Positions 31,434 to 42,148 of a stretch of DNA of 64,000 nucleotides are shown piece after piece. Both the position numbers and the translations under genes were made by a program. The stretch's first letter is position 1, and the number at the start of each line of letters is the position of its first letter. The stretch is from Streptococcus suis (GTDB taxonomy: Bacteria; Bacillota; Bacilli; Lactobacillales; Streptococcaceae): positions 186,001 through 250,000 of the forward strand of contig JAKTNK010000001.1 of NCBI GenBank assembly GCA_029593465.1. The letters are read 5' to 3'. Under the pieces are notes generated by a model. It was not told the DNA's origin and did not search any database. It saw nothing but the letters and a program-made list of their open reading frames with translations.

Positions 31434-31660
31434 GGTTATAAACGGTAAAATTCATTCATTTACCTCCTTTCTAACCCAACGTTTTCGTTGAACCTATAGT
31501 AATATAGGCGTGCGATAGCAAGCACATCGTACGGCTTGGCAGAGCTTATGAACTGTTCCTTTGCGACAAGCTTAAACAGCCCAAAAAGGAGTTAGAGAGT
31601 TGTTCGCTCTAATCGTTAGCCTCGGCTGGAGGATATTTCCAGTCCGTGCTTTTTTATTTT
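31434..31660 (+). ncRNA. Putative small structured RNA / long 5' leader
   Basis: About 230 bases between the promoter and the moron gene without an ORF. Hairpins: CCTATA-GTAA-TATAGG (31493-31508), TTAGAG/CTCTAA (near 31584-31605), and CGGCTGGA/TCCAG-CCG (near 31623-31646) followed by TGCTTTTTTATTTT. The last resembles a terminator, so it could be a free RNA or an attenuator of the nuclease-like gene. An ACCTCCTTTCT stretch (31462-31472) is complementary to a Shine-Dalgarno sequence. No known family is recognised. Confidence 0.35.
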
Positions 31661-31678
31661 GTAGAAAGTTTTTTATTT

Positions 31679-32185
31679 GTGAACCTAAAAGATATTGTAG
31701 ATGATTACGAACTTAATTTCTGTAATAAAAAATGTGAAATAACAACTAATTATAAGGAGTTGCCAACGTTTTTAGTTTATTTTGAAATAAATGATTTGTA
31801 TCATCTTTTAGGTATTCATAAGCTAAAAACAAAGTATCGTGCAACAAACTGGATTAAGGCTGTTAAATCAGACTCTTTTATACTATCTAAGTATTCAAAA
31901 CACCCTAATTTTAGGGAAGTTATTCCACGGATTAACAACTATAATTTTTTGTATGAAATTTTTTATCAATTTCAAGTTAATGTTTGTGTGCTTGAAAAAG
32001 ATTTGTCACGTAATACTATGGAGTTAAGTATTGTCTTTTATAAGGATGACAGCAAAAAGATAGTTGTTATAGGACTTAAGAAAGATAGGACTGGAGTATT
32101 CAGAGTTGCGACACTTCACGAAAGTAGAACAAACAAATACAAAAGTATTCGATATACAATGATAAAGTCAATCAATTGGTTGTAA
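31679..32185 (+). CDS. PBECR4-domain nuclease-like moron protein
   Basis: 168 aa from GTG 31679; the frame is also open from GTG 31646, but that start overlaps the terminator-like hairpin. Reads EITTNYKELPTFLVYFEIND, LYHLLGIHKLKTKYRATNW, FLYEIFYQFQVNVCVLEKDL, MELSIVFYKDDSKKIVVIGL and SIRYTMIKSINWL, matching the PBECR4 (Barnase/EndoU/ColicinE5-D/RelE-like) phage family. Such domains are predicted RNases. The gene is clearly more AT-rich than its surroundings and lies at the right end of the prophage, a classic place for lysogenic-conversion or anti-phage genes. No antidote gene is visible nearby. Confidence 0.7.
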   Translation: MNLKDIVDDYELNFCNKKCEITTNYKELPTFLVYFEINDLYHLLGIHKLKTKYRATNWIKAVKSDSFILSKYSKHPNFREVIPRINNYNFLYEIFYQFQVNVCVLEKDLSRNTMELSIVFYKDDSKKIVVIGLKKDRTGVFRVATLHESRTNKYKSIRYTMIKSINWL

Positions 32186-32219
32186 ACTAGTAGACGATAC
32201 TATATTTAGATTAAGACAA

Positions 32220-32247
32220 CCCCCAGCGATTACTGGGGATTTTTTTG
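32220..32247 (+). terminator. Terminator of the PBECR4 gene
   Basis: CCCCAG (32221-32226), loop CGATTA, CTGGGG (32233-32238), A and seven T. Last clear phage feature before the chromosome. Confidence 0.9.
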
Positions 32248-32380
32248 CGTTATAATGCGCACATGGAAAATATTTTTTGTCTCTCTGGACTATTATGAGA
32301 ATTGGGATATAAAAATTGCTGCCCCAAATTCGCCCCAAAAGTTCAAAAAAACGTAGCAAAAACTGGAGCACGAAAACAAT

Positions 32381-32406
32381 AAAAAGCCTTTTAAATAAGG
32401 CTTTTT
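32381..32406. terminator. Bidirectional terminator at the prophage-chromosome border
   Basis: AAAAAGCC (32381-32388) and GGCTTTTT (32399-32406) are perfect complements, giving A and T tracts on both strands. It can end the minus-strand hdiR-like gene. Between 32248 and 32474 no gene is seen; a GCCCC-AAATTC-GCCCC repeat (about 32320-32338) is the only other structure. Confidence 0.8.
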
Positions 32407-32473
32407 GAGTTCTGGTATTAGCTGTATTTATCCCGTTTTAATTCTTTTGTAATCATATAAAACGTTTTCCTTT

Positions 32474-33190
32474 TTAAATCGTAACAGTAATATCTCTACC
32501 GACAACTTGATAAATTTTGATGTGAGTGCCTTCCTCCGGTGGGAAGGGAAGGATGATATCATCGTAGGCTGGGTTTATTGAGACTAATCGCAGTTGCTCT
32601 TTTTCGAGGTAAACCTGCTTCAAAAACGTCTGGTCATTGATAGCAACAGCGCACACTTGACCGTTGTAGGAGGTAAATCCTCTATCAACCAGATAAACGA
32701 CATCTCCATTACGATAAGTTGGGTACATAGAGTCTCCATTAACAATAGAGGCGATATCATATCTTGGTGGTTGTGATGGGACATGAACCGTTTCAAAATC
32801 GTAGTCGTTAAAAGCGTATCCTAATCCAGCCGCGAGCTGTGTAACTGTCTTGACAGGGTATAACTCAGCCGACAAGTCCTCGTTTTCCATTTCTTGCTGG
32901 GTGAGTTGGTCGTCGAGAAAGGCCATAACTTGCTCTTGTCGCTCTTGGTCTAACTGTTTAAACCGTTCTGGATAGTTTTCAGATGAAATGCCAAGGAGTT
33001 CTTCCTCAGATAAATCCAAGGCTTTAGCAAATTGTGGGATACGATTTAAAGGGAAGTCACGGGTCTTATTTAGGTAGCAAGAAACCGCTGACTTTGCCAT
33101 CCCTGCCTCTCGCGATAACTGGCTCAAGGATAGACCGAGCAGATTTTTTTGCCTTATGATTAAATCGATAATATCATCATTTGTGTTCAT
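32474..33190 (-). CDS. HdiR-like repressor, XRE HTH plus S24 self-cleaving domain
   Basis: 238 aa. N-terminal helix-turn-helix LGLSLSQLSREAGMAKSAVS. A LexA-type cleavage site lies in QLAAGLGY (A121-G122). The S24 peptidase part has NGDSMYPTY (S154) and AINDQTFLKQVY (K191), the expected Ser-Lys pair. The 238-residue size and layout match HdiR of Lactococcus, a RecA-responsive repressor. It is divergent from rpiA and has a palindrome in its own promoter. The prophage ends 3' of it. It could in principle be a phage repressor, but its orientation and distance from the prophage make a host gene more likely. Confidence 0.82.
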   Translation of the reverse strand: MNTNDDIIDLIIRQKNLLGLSLSQLSREAGMAKSAVSCYLNKTRDFPLNRIPQFAKALDLSEEELLGISSENYPERFKQLDQERQEQVMAFLDDQLTQQEMENEDLSAELYPVKTVTQLAAGLGYAFNDYDFETVHVPSQPPRYDIASIVNGDSMYPTYRNGDVVYLVDRGFTSYNGQVCAVAINDQTFLKQVYLEKEQLRLVSINPAYDDIILPFPPEEGTHIKIYQVVGRDITVTI

Positions 33191-33218
33191 TATTGTCTCC
33201 TGACTGAAATGCTAAACT

Positions 33219-33247
33219 ATTATAACACCGTTCTCTAAAAAGAACAA
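33219..33247 (-). promoter_or_regulatory. hdiR-like promoter with self-operator
   Basis: On the minus strand: TTGTTC (complement of 33242-33247), spacer 17, TATAAT (complement of 33219-33224). The inverted repeat GTTCT-CTAAAA-AGAAC (33230-33245) lies in the spacer and touches the -35 box, a good place for autorepression relieved on DNA damage. Confidence 0.75.
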
Positions 33248-33268
33248 CTGTAAATCGTAGCTAATTCG

Positions 33269-33297
33269 TTAACAAGCATTCGCTTTCATGGTATAAT
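33269..33297 (+). promoter_or_regulatory. Promoter of rpiA-deoB-punA
   Basis: TTAACA (33269-33274), 17-bp spacer, TATAAT (33292-33297), 32 bp before the rpiA ATG. Confidence 0.75.
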
Positions 33298-33329
33298 GTA
33301 AGGTGACTAGTCTATCAGAAGGAGTTTTT

Positions 33330-34052
33330 ATGGAAGCACTGAAAAAACAAGCAGGCATAACAGCAGCCACATTCGTCAAGGACGGTATGGTTGTTGGTTT
33401 GGGGACTGGATCAACAGCCTACTACTTTGTCGAGGAGTTGGGCAGGCGTGTCAAGGAGGAAGGGCTGTCAATCACTGGTGTCACGACGTCCAGCCAGACA
33501 AGCCTTCAGGCAGAAAGGTTGGGCATTCCGTTAAAATCCGTTGATGACATCGATGACATTGATGTCACGGTCGATGGGGCAGATGAGGTAGATCCTCATT
33601 TTAATGGAATCAAAGGTGGCGGCGGTGCTCTTCTTATGGAAAAAATTGTAGCGACGCCCACCAAAGAGTATATTTGGGTTGTTGATGAGTCAAAACTGGT
33701 CGATTATCTAGGAGCGTTCAAACTCCCAGTAGAAGTGGTTCCATATGGCTCTGACCGTCTGTTTCGTCTGTTTGAGAAAAAGGGGTATCGCCCCTCTTAT
33801 CGAAAGAAGGATGGTAGCCGTTTTGTGACGGACATGCAGCATTACATCATTGACCTAGACTTAAGAAAAATTGAGAATCCACAGCTATTTGGAGAACGCT
33901 TAAAAGCCATGGTCGGTGTCGTTGAGCATGGTTTATTCAATGGCATGGTTGATAAAGTCGTTGTAGCTAGTCAAGATGGTATTCGTATTTTAGAAAATAA
34001 TGATAAATGGAGCGAAGCTCTAGAAAGAAGGAATGAAGATGTCAACATTTGA
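33330..34052 (+). CDS. rpiA: Ribose-5-phosphate isomerase A
   Basis: 240 aa from the ATG at 33330 (AGAAGGAG at 33318-33325). Contains [16 protein letters not shown] (phosphate binding), VDGADEVDP with catalytic Asp/Glu, and [12 protein letters not shown] with the catalytic Lys region. Interconverts ribose-5-phosphate and ribulose-5-phosphate in the non-oxidative pentose pathway. It overlaps deoB, so ribose phosphate from nucleoside breakdown is handled by one operon. Confidence 0.95.
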   Translation: MEALKKQAGITAATFVKDGMVVGLGTGSTAYYFVEELGRRVKEEGLSITGVTTSSQTSLQAERLGIPLKSVDDIDDIDVTVDGADEVDPHFNGIKGGGGALLMEKIVATPTKEYIWVVDESKLVDYLGAFKLPVEVVPYGSDRLFRLFEKKGYRPSYRKKDGSRFVTDMQHYIIDLDLRKIENPQLFGERLKAMVGVVEHGLFNGMVDKVVVASQDGIRILENNDKWSEALERRNEDVNI

Positions 34053-35250
34053 TCGTATTCACCTTGTCGTTTTAGACTCTGTCGGTATTGGTGCCGCACC
34101 AGATGCTAATAACTTTGTCAATGCAGGTGTTCCTGATGGGGCCTCAGACACTCTTGGGCATATTTCAAAGACTGTGGGACTCGATGTGCCCAATATGGCT
34201 AAACTTGGTCTTGGAAATATTCCTCGTGAAACCCCTCTGAAAACCGTACCAGCTGAAGACAATCCAACCGGTTATGTGACAAAACTAGAAGAAGTTTCGC
34301 TCGGTAAAGATACGATGACTGGCCACTGGGAAATCATGGGCCTCAATATCACAGAACCTTTTGATACCTTTTGGGATGGCTTCCCTGAAGAAATCATCAC
34401 TAAAATTGAGGAATTTTCAGGTCGTAAAGTCATTCGAGAAGCTAACAAACCTTACTCAGGAACAGCCGTTATTGATGATTTTGGGCCACGTCAGATGGAG
34501 ACAGGGGAGTTGATTATCTACACGTCCGCTGATCCAGTGCTACAAATTGCTGCTCACGAAGACATCATTCCGCTTGAGGAACTTTATCGTATCTGTGAGT
34601 ATGCTCGTTCGATTACCCTTGAGCGTCCAGCGCTTTTAGGACGCATAATCGCTAGACCTTATGTCGGAGAGCCTGGAAACTTCACACGCACTGCCAATCG
34701 CCGCGACCTAGCTGTTTCTCCATTTGAGCCAACGGTTTTAAACAAACTAGATGAAGCTGGTGTTGATGTTTATTCGGTGGGCAAAATCAGCGATATTTTC
34801 AACGGCTCTGGCATCAATCATGATATGGGACATAATAAGTCCAACAGCCATGGGGTTGATACTTTGATCGAAACGATGGGCTTACCTGAGTTTGAAAAAG
34901 GCTTTTCTTTCACTAATTTGGTCGATTTTGATGCCCTTTATGGTCACCGCCGTGATGCGCATGGCTACCGCGACTGTCTCCATGAGTTTGACCAACGCTT
35001 GCCAGAAATATTAGCTGCTATGCGTGAGAAAGATTTGTTACTCATTACTGCTGATCATGGTAATGACCCAACCTATGCTGGGACAGACCATACGCGTGAG
35101 TATATCCCACTCTTGGCTTATAGCCCAGCCTTTACAGGCAATGGGGTTATCCCTCAAGGTCACTTTGCCGATATTTCAGCGACTATTGCTGACAATTTCG
35201 GTGTTGACACCGCCATGATTGGTGAGAGTTTCTTGAAGCATCTAGTATAA
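34039..35250 (+). CDS. deoB: Phosphopentomutase
   Basis: 403 aa, the usual streptococcal length when started at ATG 34039 ([20 protein letters not shown]); ATG 34033 is a less likely alternative. Metal-site motifs: [15 protein letters not shown] (Thr to be phosphorylated), DADHGNDPT-like [19 protein letters not shown]. It moves phosphate between C1 and C5 of (deoxy)ribose after phosphorolysis by the two phosphorylases encoded in this cluster. Confidence 0.96.
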   Translation: MSTFDRIHLVVLDSVGIGAAPDANNFVNAGVPDGASDTLGHISKTVGLDVPNMAKLGLGNIPRETPLKTVPAEDNPTGYVTKLEEVSLGKDTMTGHWEIMGLNITEPFDTFWDGFPEEIITKIEEFSGRKVIREANKPYSGTAVIDDFGPRQMETGELIIYTSADPVLQIAAHEDIIPLEELYRICEYARSITLERPALLGRIIARPYVGEPGNFTRTANRRDLAVSPFEPTVLNKLDEAGVDVYSVGKISDIFNGSGINHDMGHNKSNSHGVDTLIETMGLPEFEKGFSFTNLVDFDALYGHRRDAHGYRDCLHEFDQRLPEILAAMREKDLLLITADHGNDPTYAGTDHTREYIPLLAYSPAFTGNGVIPQGHFADISATIADNFGVDTAMIGESFLKHLV

Positions 35251-35263
35251 GGGAGGAATGGAC

Positions 35264-36073
35264 ATGTCGCTTTTAGAAAATATCAGAGTTACCCAGTCAT
35301 TTTTAGAAAGCAAAGGAATGACTGAGCCAGAGTTTGGCTTGATTTTGGGGTCAGGTTTAGGTGAATTAGCTGACGAAATCACAGATGCTATTGTGGTTGA
35401 TTATGCTGATATTCCAAACTGGGGTCAATCAACGGTTGTCGGTCATGCTGGGAAACTGGTTTATGGGAACTTATCAGGTCGCAAGGTTTTAGCCCTTCAA
35501 GGCCGGTTTCACTTTTATGAAGGTAACCCTATGGAAGTCGTTACTTTCCCAGTTCGAGTCATGAAAGCACTCGGTTGTCATAGTGTTCTAGTGACGAATG
35601 CCGCTGGCGGTATCGGCTATGGTCCAGGTACCTTGATGGTCATCAATGATCATATCAATATGACAGGAACCAATCCTTTGATTGGTGAAAATCTAGAAGA
35701 TTTTGGTCCACGATTCCCAGATATGTCTGATGCCTATACGAAAGCTTATCGTAAAGTGGCTCATGAGGTTGCTGAAAAACAAGGCATCACGCTTCAAGAA
35801 GGGGTTTATATTGGAGTATCAGGCCCAACTTATGAAACACCGGCTGAAATTCGTGCCTTCAAGACCCTAGGTGCCGATGCAGTAGGTATGTCAACGGTAC
35901 CTGAGGTTATTGTGGCAGTGCATTCAGGTATGAAAGTCTTAGGTATTTCGGCGATTACTAACTTTGCTGCGGGCTTTCAATCAGAGCTTAACCATGAAGA
36001 AGTAGTAGAGGTAACAACCCAGATTAAAGAAGACTTTAAAGGGTTGGTGAAAGCTATTATAGTGGCTTTATAG
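35264..36073 (+). CDS. punA: Purine nucleoside phosphorylase (trimeric type)
   Basis: 269 aa. GLILGSGLGELADEI (phosphate loop), GRFHFYEGNPMEVVTFPVRV, VTNAAGGIGYGPGTLMVIND and DAVGMSTVPEVIVAVHSGMK identify the trimeric PNP family acting on (deoxy)guanosine and inosine. The start at ATG 35264 is preferred to ATG 35258 by spacing from GGGAGG. Same operon as rpiA and deoB. Confidence 0.93.
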   Translation: MSLLENIRVTQSFLESKGMTEPEFGLILGSGLGELADEITDAIVVDYADIPNWGQSTVVGHAGKLVYGNLSGRKVLALQGRFHFYEGNPMEVVTFPVRVMKALGCHSVLVTNAAGGIGYGPGTLMVINDHINMTGTNPLIGENLEDFGPRFPDMSDAYTKAYRKVAHEVAEKQGITLQEGVYIGVSGPTYETPAEIRAFKTLGADAVGMSTVPEVIVAVHSGMKVLGISAITNFAAGFQSELNHEEVVEVTTQIKEDFKGLVKAIIVAL

Positions 36074-36215
36074 CATTTAGTATCTAAAAATTATGTCTCG
36101 CAACAAAGTGGTATTGGAATACTAAGATAATGATTATTTCCTCAATCAGAGTATTAGCGGTATGCCGTATTAAGGAACATGGTTAAGTCTGCTTCTTAGA
36201 TTTTTTAATTATAGA

Positions 36216-37484
36216 ATGACTCATTTAAAAATGGTTTTCTCCTCAACAATGAGGACCTTATGGAGCAGATGGCGCTTCTATCTAGCTCTCTTATTATTGG
36301 GGATCATGGTGGGATTATCAGGGATTGTTTTGCATCTTATTCTTGATGAAACGAAGGCTCTTTCGAGAATGTTTGGGAATAATCCAATGACCATTGGACA
36401 TGGACTATTGCTGGTGTTATCAGGTTTTGTTGCAGGATGGTCCTGGTATCGGCTTCAATACCCACCTAGTGTGCTATACCGCGTTCGTGATTTGGTTTTT
36501 GATACAGAACTGGCTCAGTTGCGTTATGGAAGGCAGGTTTGGCATGTCTTGCTGCAAGTCATCACAGTTGGCTTAGGTTCACCTATTGGCAAAGAAGCTG
36601 CTCCCCGCGAATTGGGTGCCTTACTGGCGAGACCATTAGGGAAATCATTACACTTGTCCTCTTCGGATAGTCATTTTCTGACTGCTGCAGGAGTGGGCGC
36701 AGGTTTAGCAGCTGTTTATCAAGTGCCCTTGGCATCAGTTTTCTTTGTCTTTGAAACGCTTCAGTTAGATTATTCGTTCAAACGATTTAGTGAGCTTTCA
36801 TTGGTGACTTATGTCTCGGCTTGGACAGCTAGTATGGTGATTTCATCAGCTCCTTTATTTCCAGTAAAGCAAGTAGAGCTGTCGTGGCGCAGTTTGTTTG
36901 GCAGTATCATCATCACCTTGGTCTTATTTCCATTTGCAATGGGGGTTAAGCATGTCATTCGGATTGTTGAAACTAACAAGAATAAATCGGCGAGTATGAT
37001 TTGGCTTTTGCCTGTTATTTTCTTACTGTTAGCAGTCGTTTCTATTACTTACCCTCAGCTAATGGGAAATGGCTCTGAAATGGCTATCATATTTCTGAAA
37101 CAACCGACTAGCCATACGGTTGCTGTTCTTCTCGTTTTAAAAGTAATGTTTGTTCTAGCAACTCTAAAAGTAGGTGCTTATGGCGGCACCTTGACTCCGT
37201 CGTTTGCTTTAGGGATGGGGCTGGCTTACTTGGTGGCAGTGCCTTTCCATTTCAGTAGTGGCTTTTTATTCATGGTGATGACGACAGGATCGCTAGTCTT
37301 TTTAGCCATAAACTTGAGGGCTCCTTTAGCCGCTTTCTTCATCGTTGTGGGGTTTACAGGTATCAGCCACCAAGCTTATCCTTATCTGTTGGTTAGTTTA
37401 CTGATGATGCTATTATTGGAACATTACACCGATAAATGCTTGTCAAGGAGAAAGGCTCTGAAAAACACTGAGTATCGTGGCTAA
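36216..37484 (+). CDS. ClC-family chloride channel/antiporter
   Basis: 422 aa with about ten hydrophobic segments. ClC motifs: GLGSPIGKEAAPRELGALLA (the GKEGP region) and AAGVGAGLAAVYQVPLASVF/FVFE (gate region), plus LKVGAYGGTLTPSFALGMGL (GxFxP-like). It exchanges chloride and probably protons, or fluoride in some branches. The usual gating glutamate in GKEGP corresponds to GKEAAP here. No strong ribosome site is visible, so the start is uncertain. A ClC gene between punA and deoD is common in streptococci. Confidence 0.82.
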   Translation: MTHLKMVFSSTMRTLWSRWRFYLALLLLGIMVGLSGIVLHLILDETKALSRMFGNNPMTIGHGLLLVLSGFVAGWSWYRLQYPPSVLYRVRDLVFDTELAQLRYGRQVWHVLLQVITVGLGSPIGKEAAPRELGALLARPLGKSLHLSSSDSHFLTAAGVGAGLAAVYQVPLASVFFVFETLQLDYSFKRFSELSLVTYVSAWTASMVISSAPLFPVKQVELSWRSLFGSIIITLVLFPFAMGVKHVIRIVETNKNKSASMIWLLPVIFLLLAVVSITYPQLMGNGSEMAIIFLKQPTSHTVAVLLVLKVMFVLATLKVGAYGGTLTPSFALGMGLAYLVAVPFHFSSGFLFMVMTTGSLVFLAINLRAPLAAFFIVVGFTGISHQAYPYLLVSLLMMLLLEHYTDKCLSRRKALKNTEYRG

Positions 37485-37722
37485 ATTGCCTCGTCTAGGC
37501 TATGGCTAGCTGAGCAATGAACACCGAAGCTAGTATTTTAAGGCTTATGAGTCCAAAAAGGATATTACTATTTTTATTACATTAACACATTAAATCAGAA
37601 AGGTAAGGGGACGAGTTGACGTCAAGTGAACTTGGGAGAGATTGACATCAAGATACTGCAAGTCTTGGTAAGTTATTTTACTGCTTGTGAGATGTCTCTA
37701 TTCACCCCTTAGGTAATTACAA

Positions 37723-38433
37723 ATGTCTATTCATATTTCTGCCGCTAAAGGCGATATTGCTGATAAAATTTTACTTCCTGGAGATCCTCTTCGAGCAAAA
37801 TTCATCGCTGAGAATTTTCTTGAAGATGCGGTTTGTTTTAACGAAGTCCGCAATATGTTTGGTTATACGGGAACTTACAAAGGAGAGCGCGTTTCGGTGA
37901 TGGGGACTGGTATGGGGATGCCTTCTATTTCCATCTATGCTCGCGAGTTGATTGTTGACTACGGGGTTAAGAAACTTATTCGTGTTGGGACAGCGGGTTC
38001 TATTGACCCTAATGTCCATGTACGTGAGTTAGTCTTGGCACAAGCTGCGGCAACGAATTCCAATATTATCCGCAACGATTTTCCAGAATATGATTTTCCG
38101 CAGATTGCTAGTTTTAAACTTCTAGATAAGGCTTATCACATTGCCAAAGATTTAGGGATGACGACGCATGTCGGAAGTGTCCTTTCGTCAGACGTCTTCT
38201 ACTCCAATATGCCAGAACGCAACATGAAATTGGGTGAGTTGGGAGTCAAAGCCATTGAAATGGAAGCGGCCGCCTTGTATTATCTTGGGGCACAGCATGG
38301 GGTTGACACCTTAGCCATCATGACTATCTCAGATAGCTTGATTAACCCAGATGAGGATACCACTGCAGAAGAACGTCAAAATACCTTCACTGACATGATG
38401 ACTGTTGGTTTGGAAACATTGATTGCTGAGTAA
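37723..38433 (+). CDS. deoD: Purine nucleoside phosphorylase (hexameric, DeoD type)
   Basis: 236 aa. [65 protein letters not shown] and [10 protein letters not shown] plus ISDSL at the C-terminal side are the DeoD signature. Cleaves adenosine and other purine nucleosides with phosphate. The 240 bp in front contain no gene; two TTGAC stretches lie there (37616, 37644), but I see no clear -10 partner. The next gene begins 3 bp after its stop. Confidence 0.95.
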   Translation: MSIHISAAKGDIADKILLPGDPLRAKFIAENFLEDAVCFNEVRNMFGYTGTYKGERVSVMGTGMGMPSISIYARELIVDYGVKKLIRVGTAGSIDPNVHVRELVLAQAAATNSNIIRNDFPEYDFPQIASFKLLDKAYHIAKDLGMTTHVGSVLSSDVFYSNMPERNMKLGELGVKAIEMEAAALYYLGAQHGVDTLAIMTISDSLINPDEDTTAEERQNTFTDMMTVGLETLIAE

Positions 38434-38435
38434 AG

Positions 38436-39203
38436 ATGCTCATTGATATTGACAAAATCACGGTTCTCTTAGACCTTTATGCTTATCACCACCTATCCGA
38501 AATCTTGGACCAAGACGTTGATGAGAATGTTAGATTTCTCTTGAGAAGTTTACGAGAGCGACGAGAGCTTAACGTTGCTTACCTTTTTGAGAGAGAAGAT
38601 GAACGAAAGCGTTGTGAGGCTACTTTTGAGCGTGATTTGCTGACCAATACTTATGATAATGAATTGTTGGCGAATTATATTTTGGATTTGGAAGCTAAGT
38701 TGCGAAATGGAAAGGTGATTGATTTTGTCAGAGCTGTCAGTCCTATTTTGTACCGTTTGTTTTTAAAGGTTTTAGAAGAACAGGTACCCGACTTGACATC
38801 TTATATCTACAATTCCAAGTCATCGCGATATGACACGTGGAATTTTGATAAAATGCATGCCTCAAGCAACCCGATTATACAAACGTATGTCTCCCAAAAG
38901 CGAGATGGAAGAGTGACCTCAAGTAGTTTATCAGAGCTTATTCAATGCACTCAGCTAGATAATCAAATCAAACAAACGGTTATCGAGTTGAGAGAGTTTG
39001 AGCGTTCTGTTCGAAACCCACTCGCTCATTTGATTCAGCCCTTTGATGAAGAAGAGCTCTTTAGGACAACAGGGTTTTCATCACAAGCCTTTATTGACAA
39101 GATTATTGACTTAGCCTTATATTGTGGTGTTAGCTATAATAGGGATGTATTTTACTTTGATGAAATGAATGCGCTTCTCTTACAAGCCTTAAAAAACGAT
39201 TGA
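38436..39203 (+). CDS. HEPN-motif protein of unknown function, Csm6-HEPN-like
   Basis: 255 aa, starting 3 bp after deoD. Mostly helical. Near residue 192 it has RNPLAHLI, an R-x4-H motif in the context seen in HEPN ribonucleases and in the C-terminal half of Csm6. No Rossmann-like CARF ligand domain is visible and there is no CRISPR array here. An RNase is possible but unproven. The gene shares its final palindrome with the convergent LysR gene. Genes at this place between deoD and cpsY are usually left unnamed in streptococci. Confidence 0.55.
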   Translation: MLIDIDKITVLLDLYAYHHLSEILDQDVDENVRFLLRSLRERRELNVAYLFEREDERKRCEATFERDLLTNTYDNELLANYILDLEAKLRNGKVIDFVRAVSPILYRLFLKVLEEQVPDLTSYIYNSKSSRYDTWNFDKMHASSNPIIQTYVSQKRDGRVTSSSLSELIQCTQLDNQIKQTVIELREFERSVRNPLAHLIQPFDEEELFRTTGFSSQAFIDKIIDLALYCGVSYNRDVFYFDEMNALLLQALKND

Positions 39204-39221
39204 CCGCGGTCAATCGTTTTT
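39192..39221. terminator. Perfect 30-bp palindrome, bidirectional terminator
   Basis: AAAAACGATTGACCG and its exact reverse complement meet at 39206/39207. It overlaps the last codons of both convergent genes and supplies T tracts in both directions. Confidence 0.92.
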
Positions 39222-40127
39222 GGGTTTAAATTGGACTTCCTCCAAGAGATAATCAATGAACTTTTCGCCCATTTTTGAGAGATTGGCTTTTTCGTGTTTG
39301 AGATAGACAATGTCAATAGGGTCATCCACCTCTAGGGGGATGGACACAATGTTGTCTCCATTAAGGTTACGGTTTAAAACACCGGTAGCGATGGTATAGC
39401 CGTCTAAGCCAATCATTAGATTGAAGAGCGTCGCACGGTCTGAGACGACGATGGATTTTGGTCGAGGAACCTGTGCCATGATTTCTTCTGAGAAGTAGAA
39501 GGAGTTATGAACCCCTTGATCATAGCTGAGATAAGGGAAGGGCTCCAAGTCTTCTAGCTTGATAAGGCTCTTAGAAGCTAAGGGATTGTCCTTGCTGACA
39601 AAGATATGTGGTTTGGCGGTGAATAGATTCGTTGCCGTGAGATGGTTATCGTCAAGCAGCTTGGTTAAAACATCTCTATTGTAACGATTCAAAAAGAGAA
39701 CCCCAATCTCAGAACGAAAATTTTTGACGTCATCAATAATTTCATAAGTACGGGTTTCACGAAGAAAGAGTTCGTACTTGGTCATATCGGTTTTCTTTAG
39801 AAGAGAGACAAAAGCATTGACCACAAAAGCATAGTGTTGTGATGATACGCTGAATAGTTCACGCTGAGCAGTAGGGTTTTTATAGCGCTCTTCAAGCAAG
39901 TCAGTTTGTTCAATGACCTGTCTCGCATAGGATAAAAATTCAACCCCATCTTTTGTCAAAGTAATTCCCTTAGGGTTACGAATAAAGATGGTGATGCCCA
40001 TTTCATGCTCCAAGTCCCGGACAGCATTGGAGAGACTGGGTTGGGTAATGTAGAGTTGTTTAGCCGCTTCATTCATAGAGCCCGTTTCGACGATTTTAAT
40101 AATGTATTGTAATTGTTGAATTCGCAT
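39210..40127 (-). CDS. cpsY: LysR-family regulator, CpsY/MtaR-like
   Basis: 305 aa. Helix-turn-helix SMNEAAKQLYITQPSLSNAV then RDLEHEMGITIFIRNPKGI, followed by a periplasmic-binding-like effector domain (YELFLRETRTYEIIDDVKNF, SEIGVLFLNR, GLDGYTIATGVLNRNL). This closely follows streptococcal CpsY/MtaR, which controls methionine uptake and metabolism and is named for its place beside the capsule operon of group B streptococci. Here no capsule genes follow. Confidence 0.8.
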   Translation of the reverse strand: MRIQQLQYIIKIVETGSMNEAAKQLYITQPSLSNAVRDLEHEMGITIFIRNPKGITLTKDGVEFLSYARQVIEQTDLLEERYKNPTAQRELFSVSSQHYAFVVNAFVSLLKKTDMTKYELFLRETRTYEIIDDVKNFRSEIGVLFLNRYNRDVLTKLLDDNHLTATNLFTAKPHIFVSKDNPLASKSLIKLEDLEPFPYLSYDQGVHNSFYFSEEIMAQVPRPKSIVVSDRATLFNLMIGLDGYTIATGVLNRNLNGDNIVSIPLEVDDPIDIVYLKHEKANLSKMGEKFIDYLLEEVQFKPKND

Positions 40128-40274
40128 AGGCTTATTGTAACATAAATAGTAGCCGATTAAAGAGGTGTTCTATATAAAAAGTCAAGAATAATTTTGTTAA
40201 TATTAATTATTTTTCTAAGTATTTAGAGAAATGATTAGATTGCTTATTGTAGAAATAATCGTATGAGACTATAA

Positions 40275-41987
<1,713 letters not shown>

Positions 41988-41988
<1 letters not shown>

Positions 41989-42110
41989 TGCAAAAGTTGA
42001 CAGAAAGTTTAGCGTTGGGAACTAAACGATACCTGTATCAACGTTTACTAGATAAAGAAATTGATGATATAGTTTTGAAACATAGTATTGTCATCAGTTT
42101 TTATAAATAG
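41988..42110 (+). CDS. Possible 40-aa ORF between dpnA and dpnB
   Basis: TGATG coupling: its ATG (41988) shares a base with the dpnA stop. It reads MQKLTESLALGTKRYLYQRL then LDKEIDDIVLKHSIVISFYK. No own ribosome site and no family. It may be a short coupled peptide, or leftover sequence where an older gene was lost. It separates dpnA and dpnB, which I remember as nearly adjacent in pneumococcus. Confidence 0.3.
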
Positions 42111-42148
42111 AGGTAAGGTCCAATTTAGCGATATTAAACAGAGGTATT

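Larger units (their letters stand above)
1..32410 (+). mobile_element. Prophage, late region (left end outside window)
   Basis: A continuous + strand run of phage genes in the usual siphophage order: late regulator, terminase, portal, head, connectors, tail tube, tape measure, Dit, Tal, receptor-binding proteins, holins, endolysin, morons. No integrase, repressor or replication genes are seen, so the left end lies before base 1. The right boundary lies between the last phage terminator (ends about 32247) and the minus-strand hdiR-like gene (ends 32474). The exact att site cannot be fixed without the left end. Major reading frames are intact, so the element looks potentially functional. Confidence 0.9.

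Noticed and set aside
32248-32473. A defined attR site
   Set aside because: The left end of the prophage is outside the window, so no pair of repeats can be compared; only the interval can be given.
38436-39203. Calling this gene csm6
   Set aside because: It has a HEPN-type motif but is short, lacks a CARF domain and there are no type III CRISPR genes or arrays in the window.
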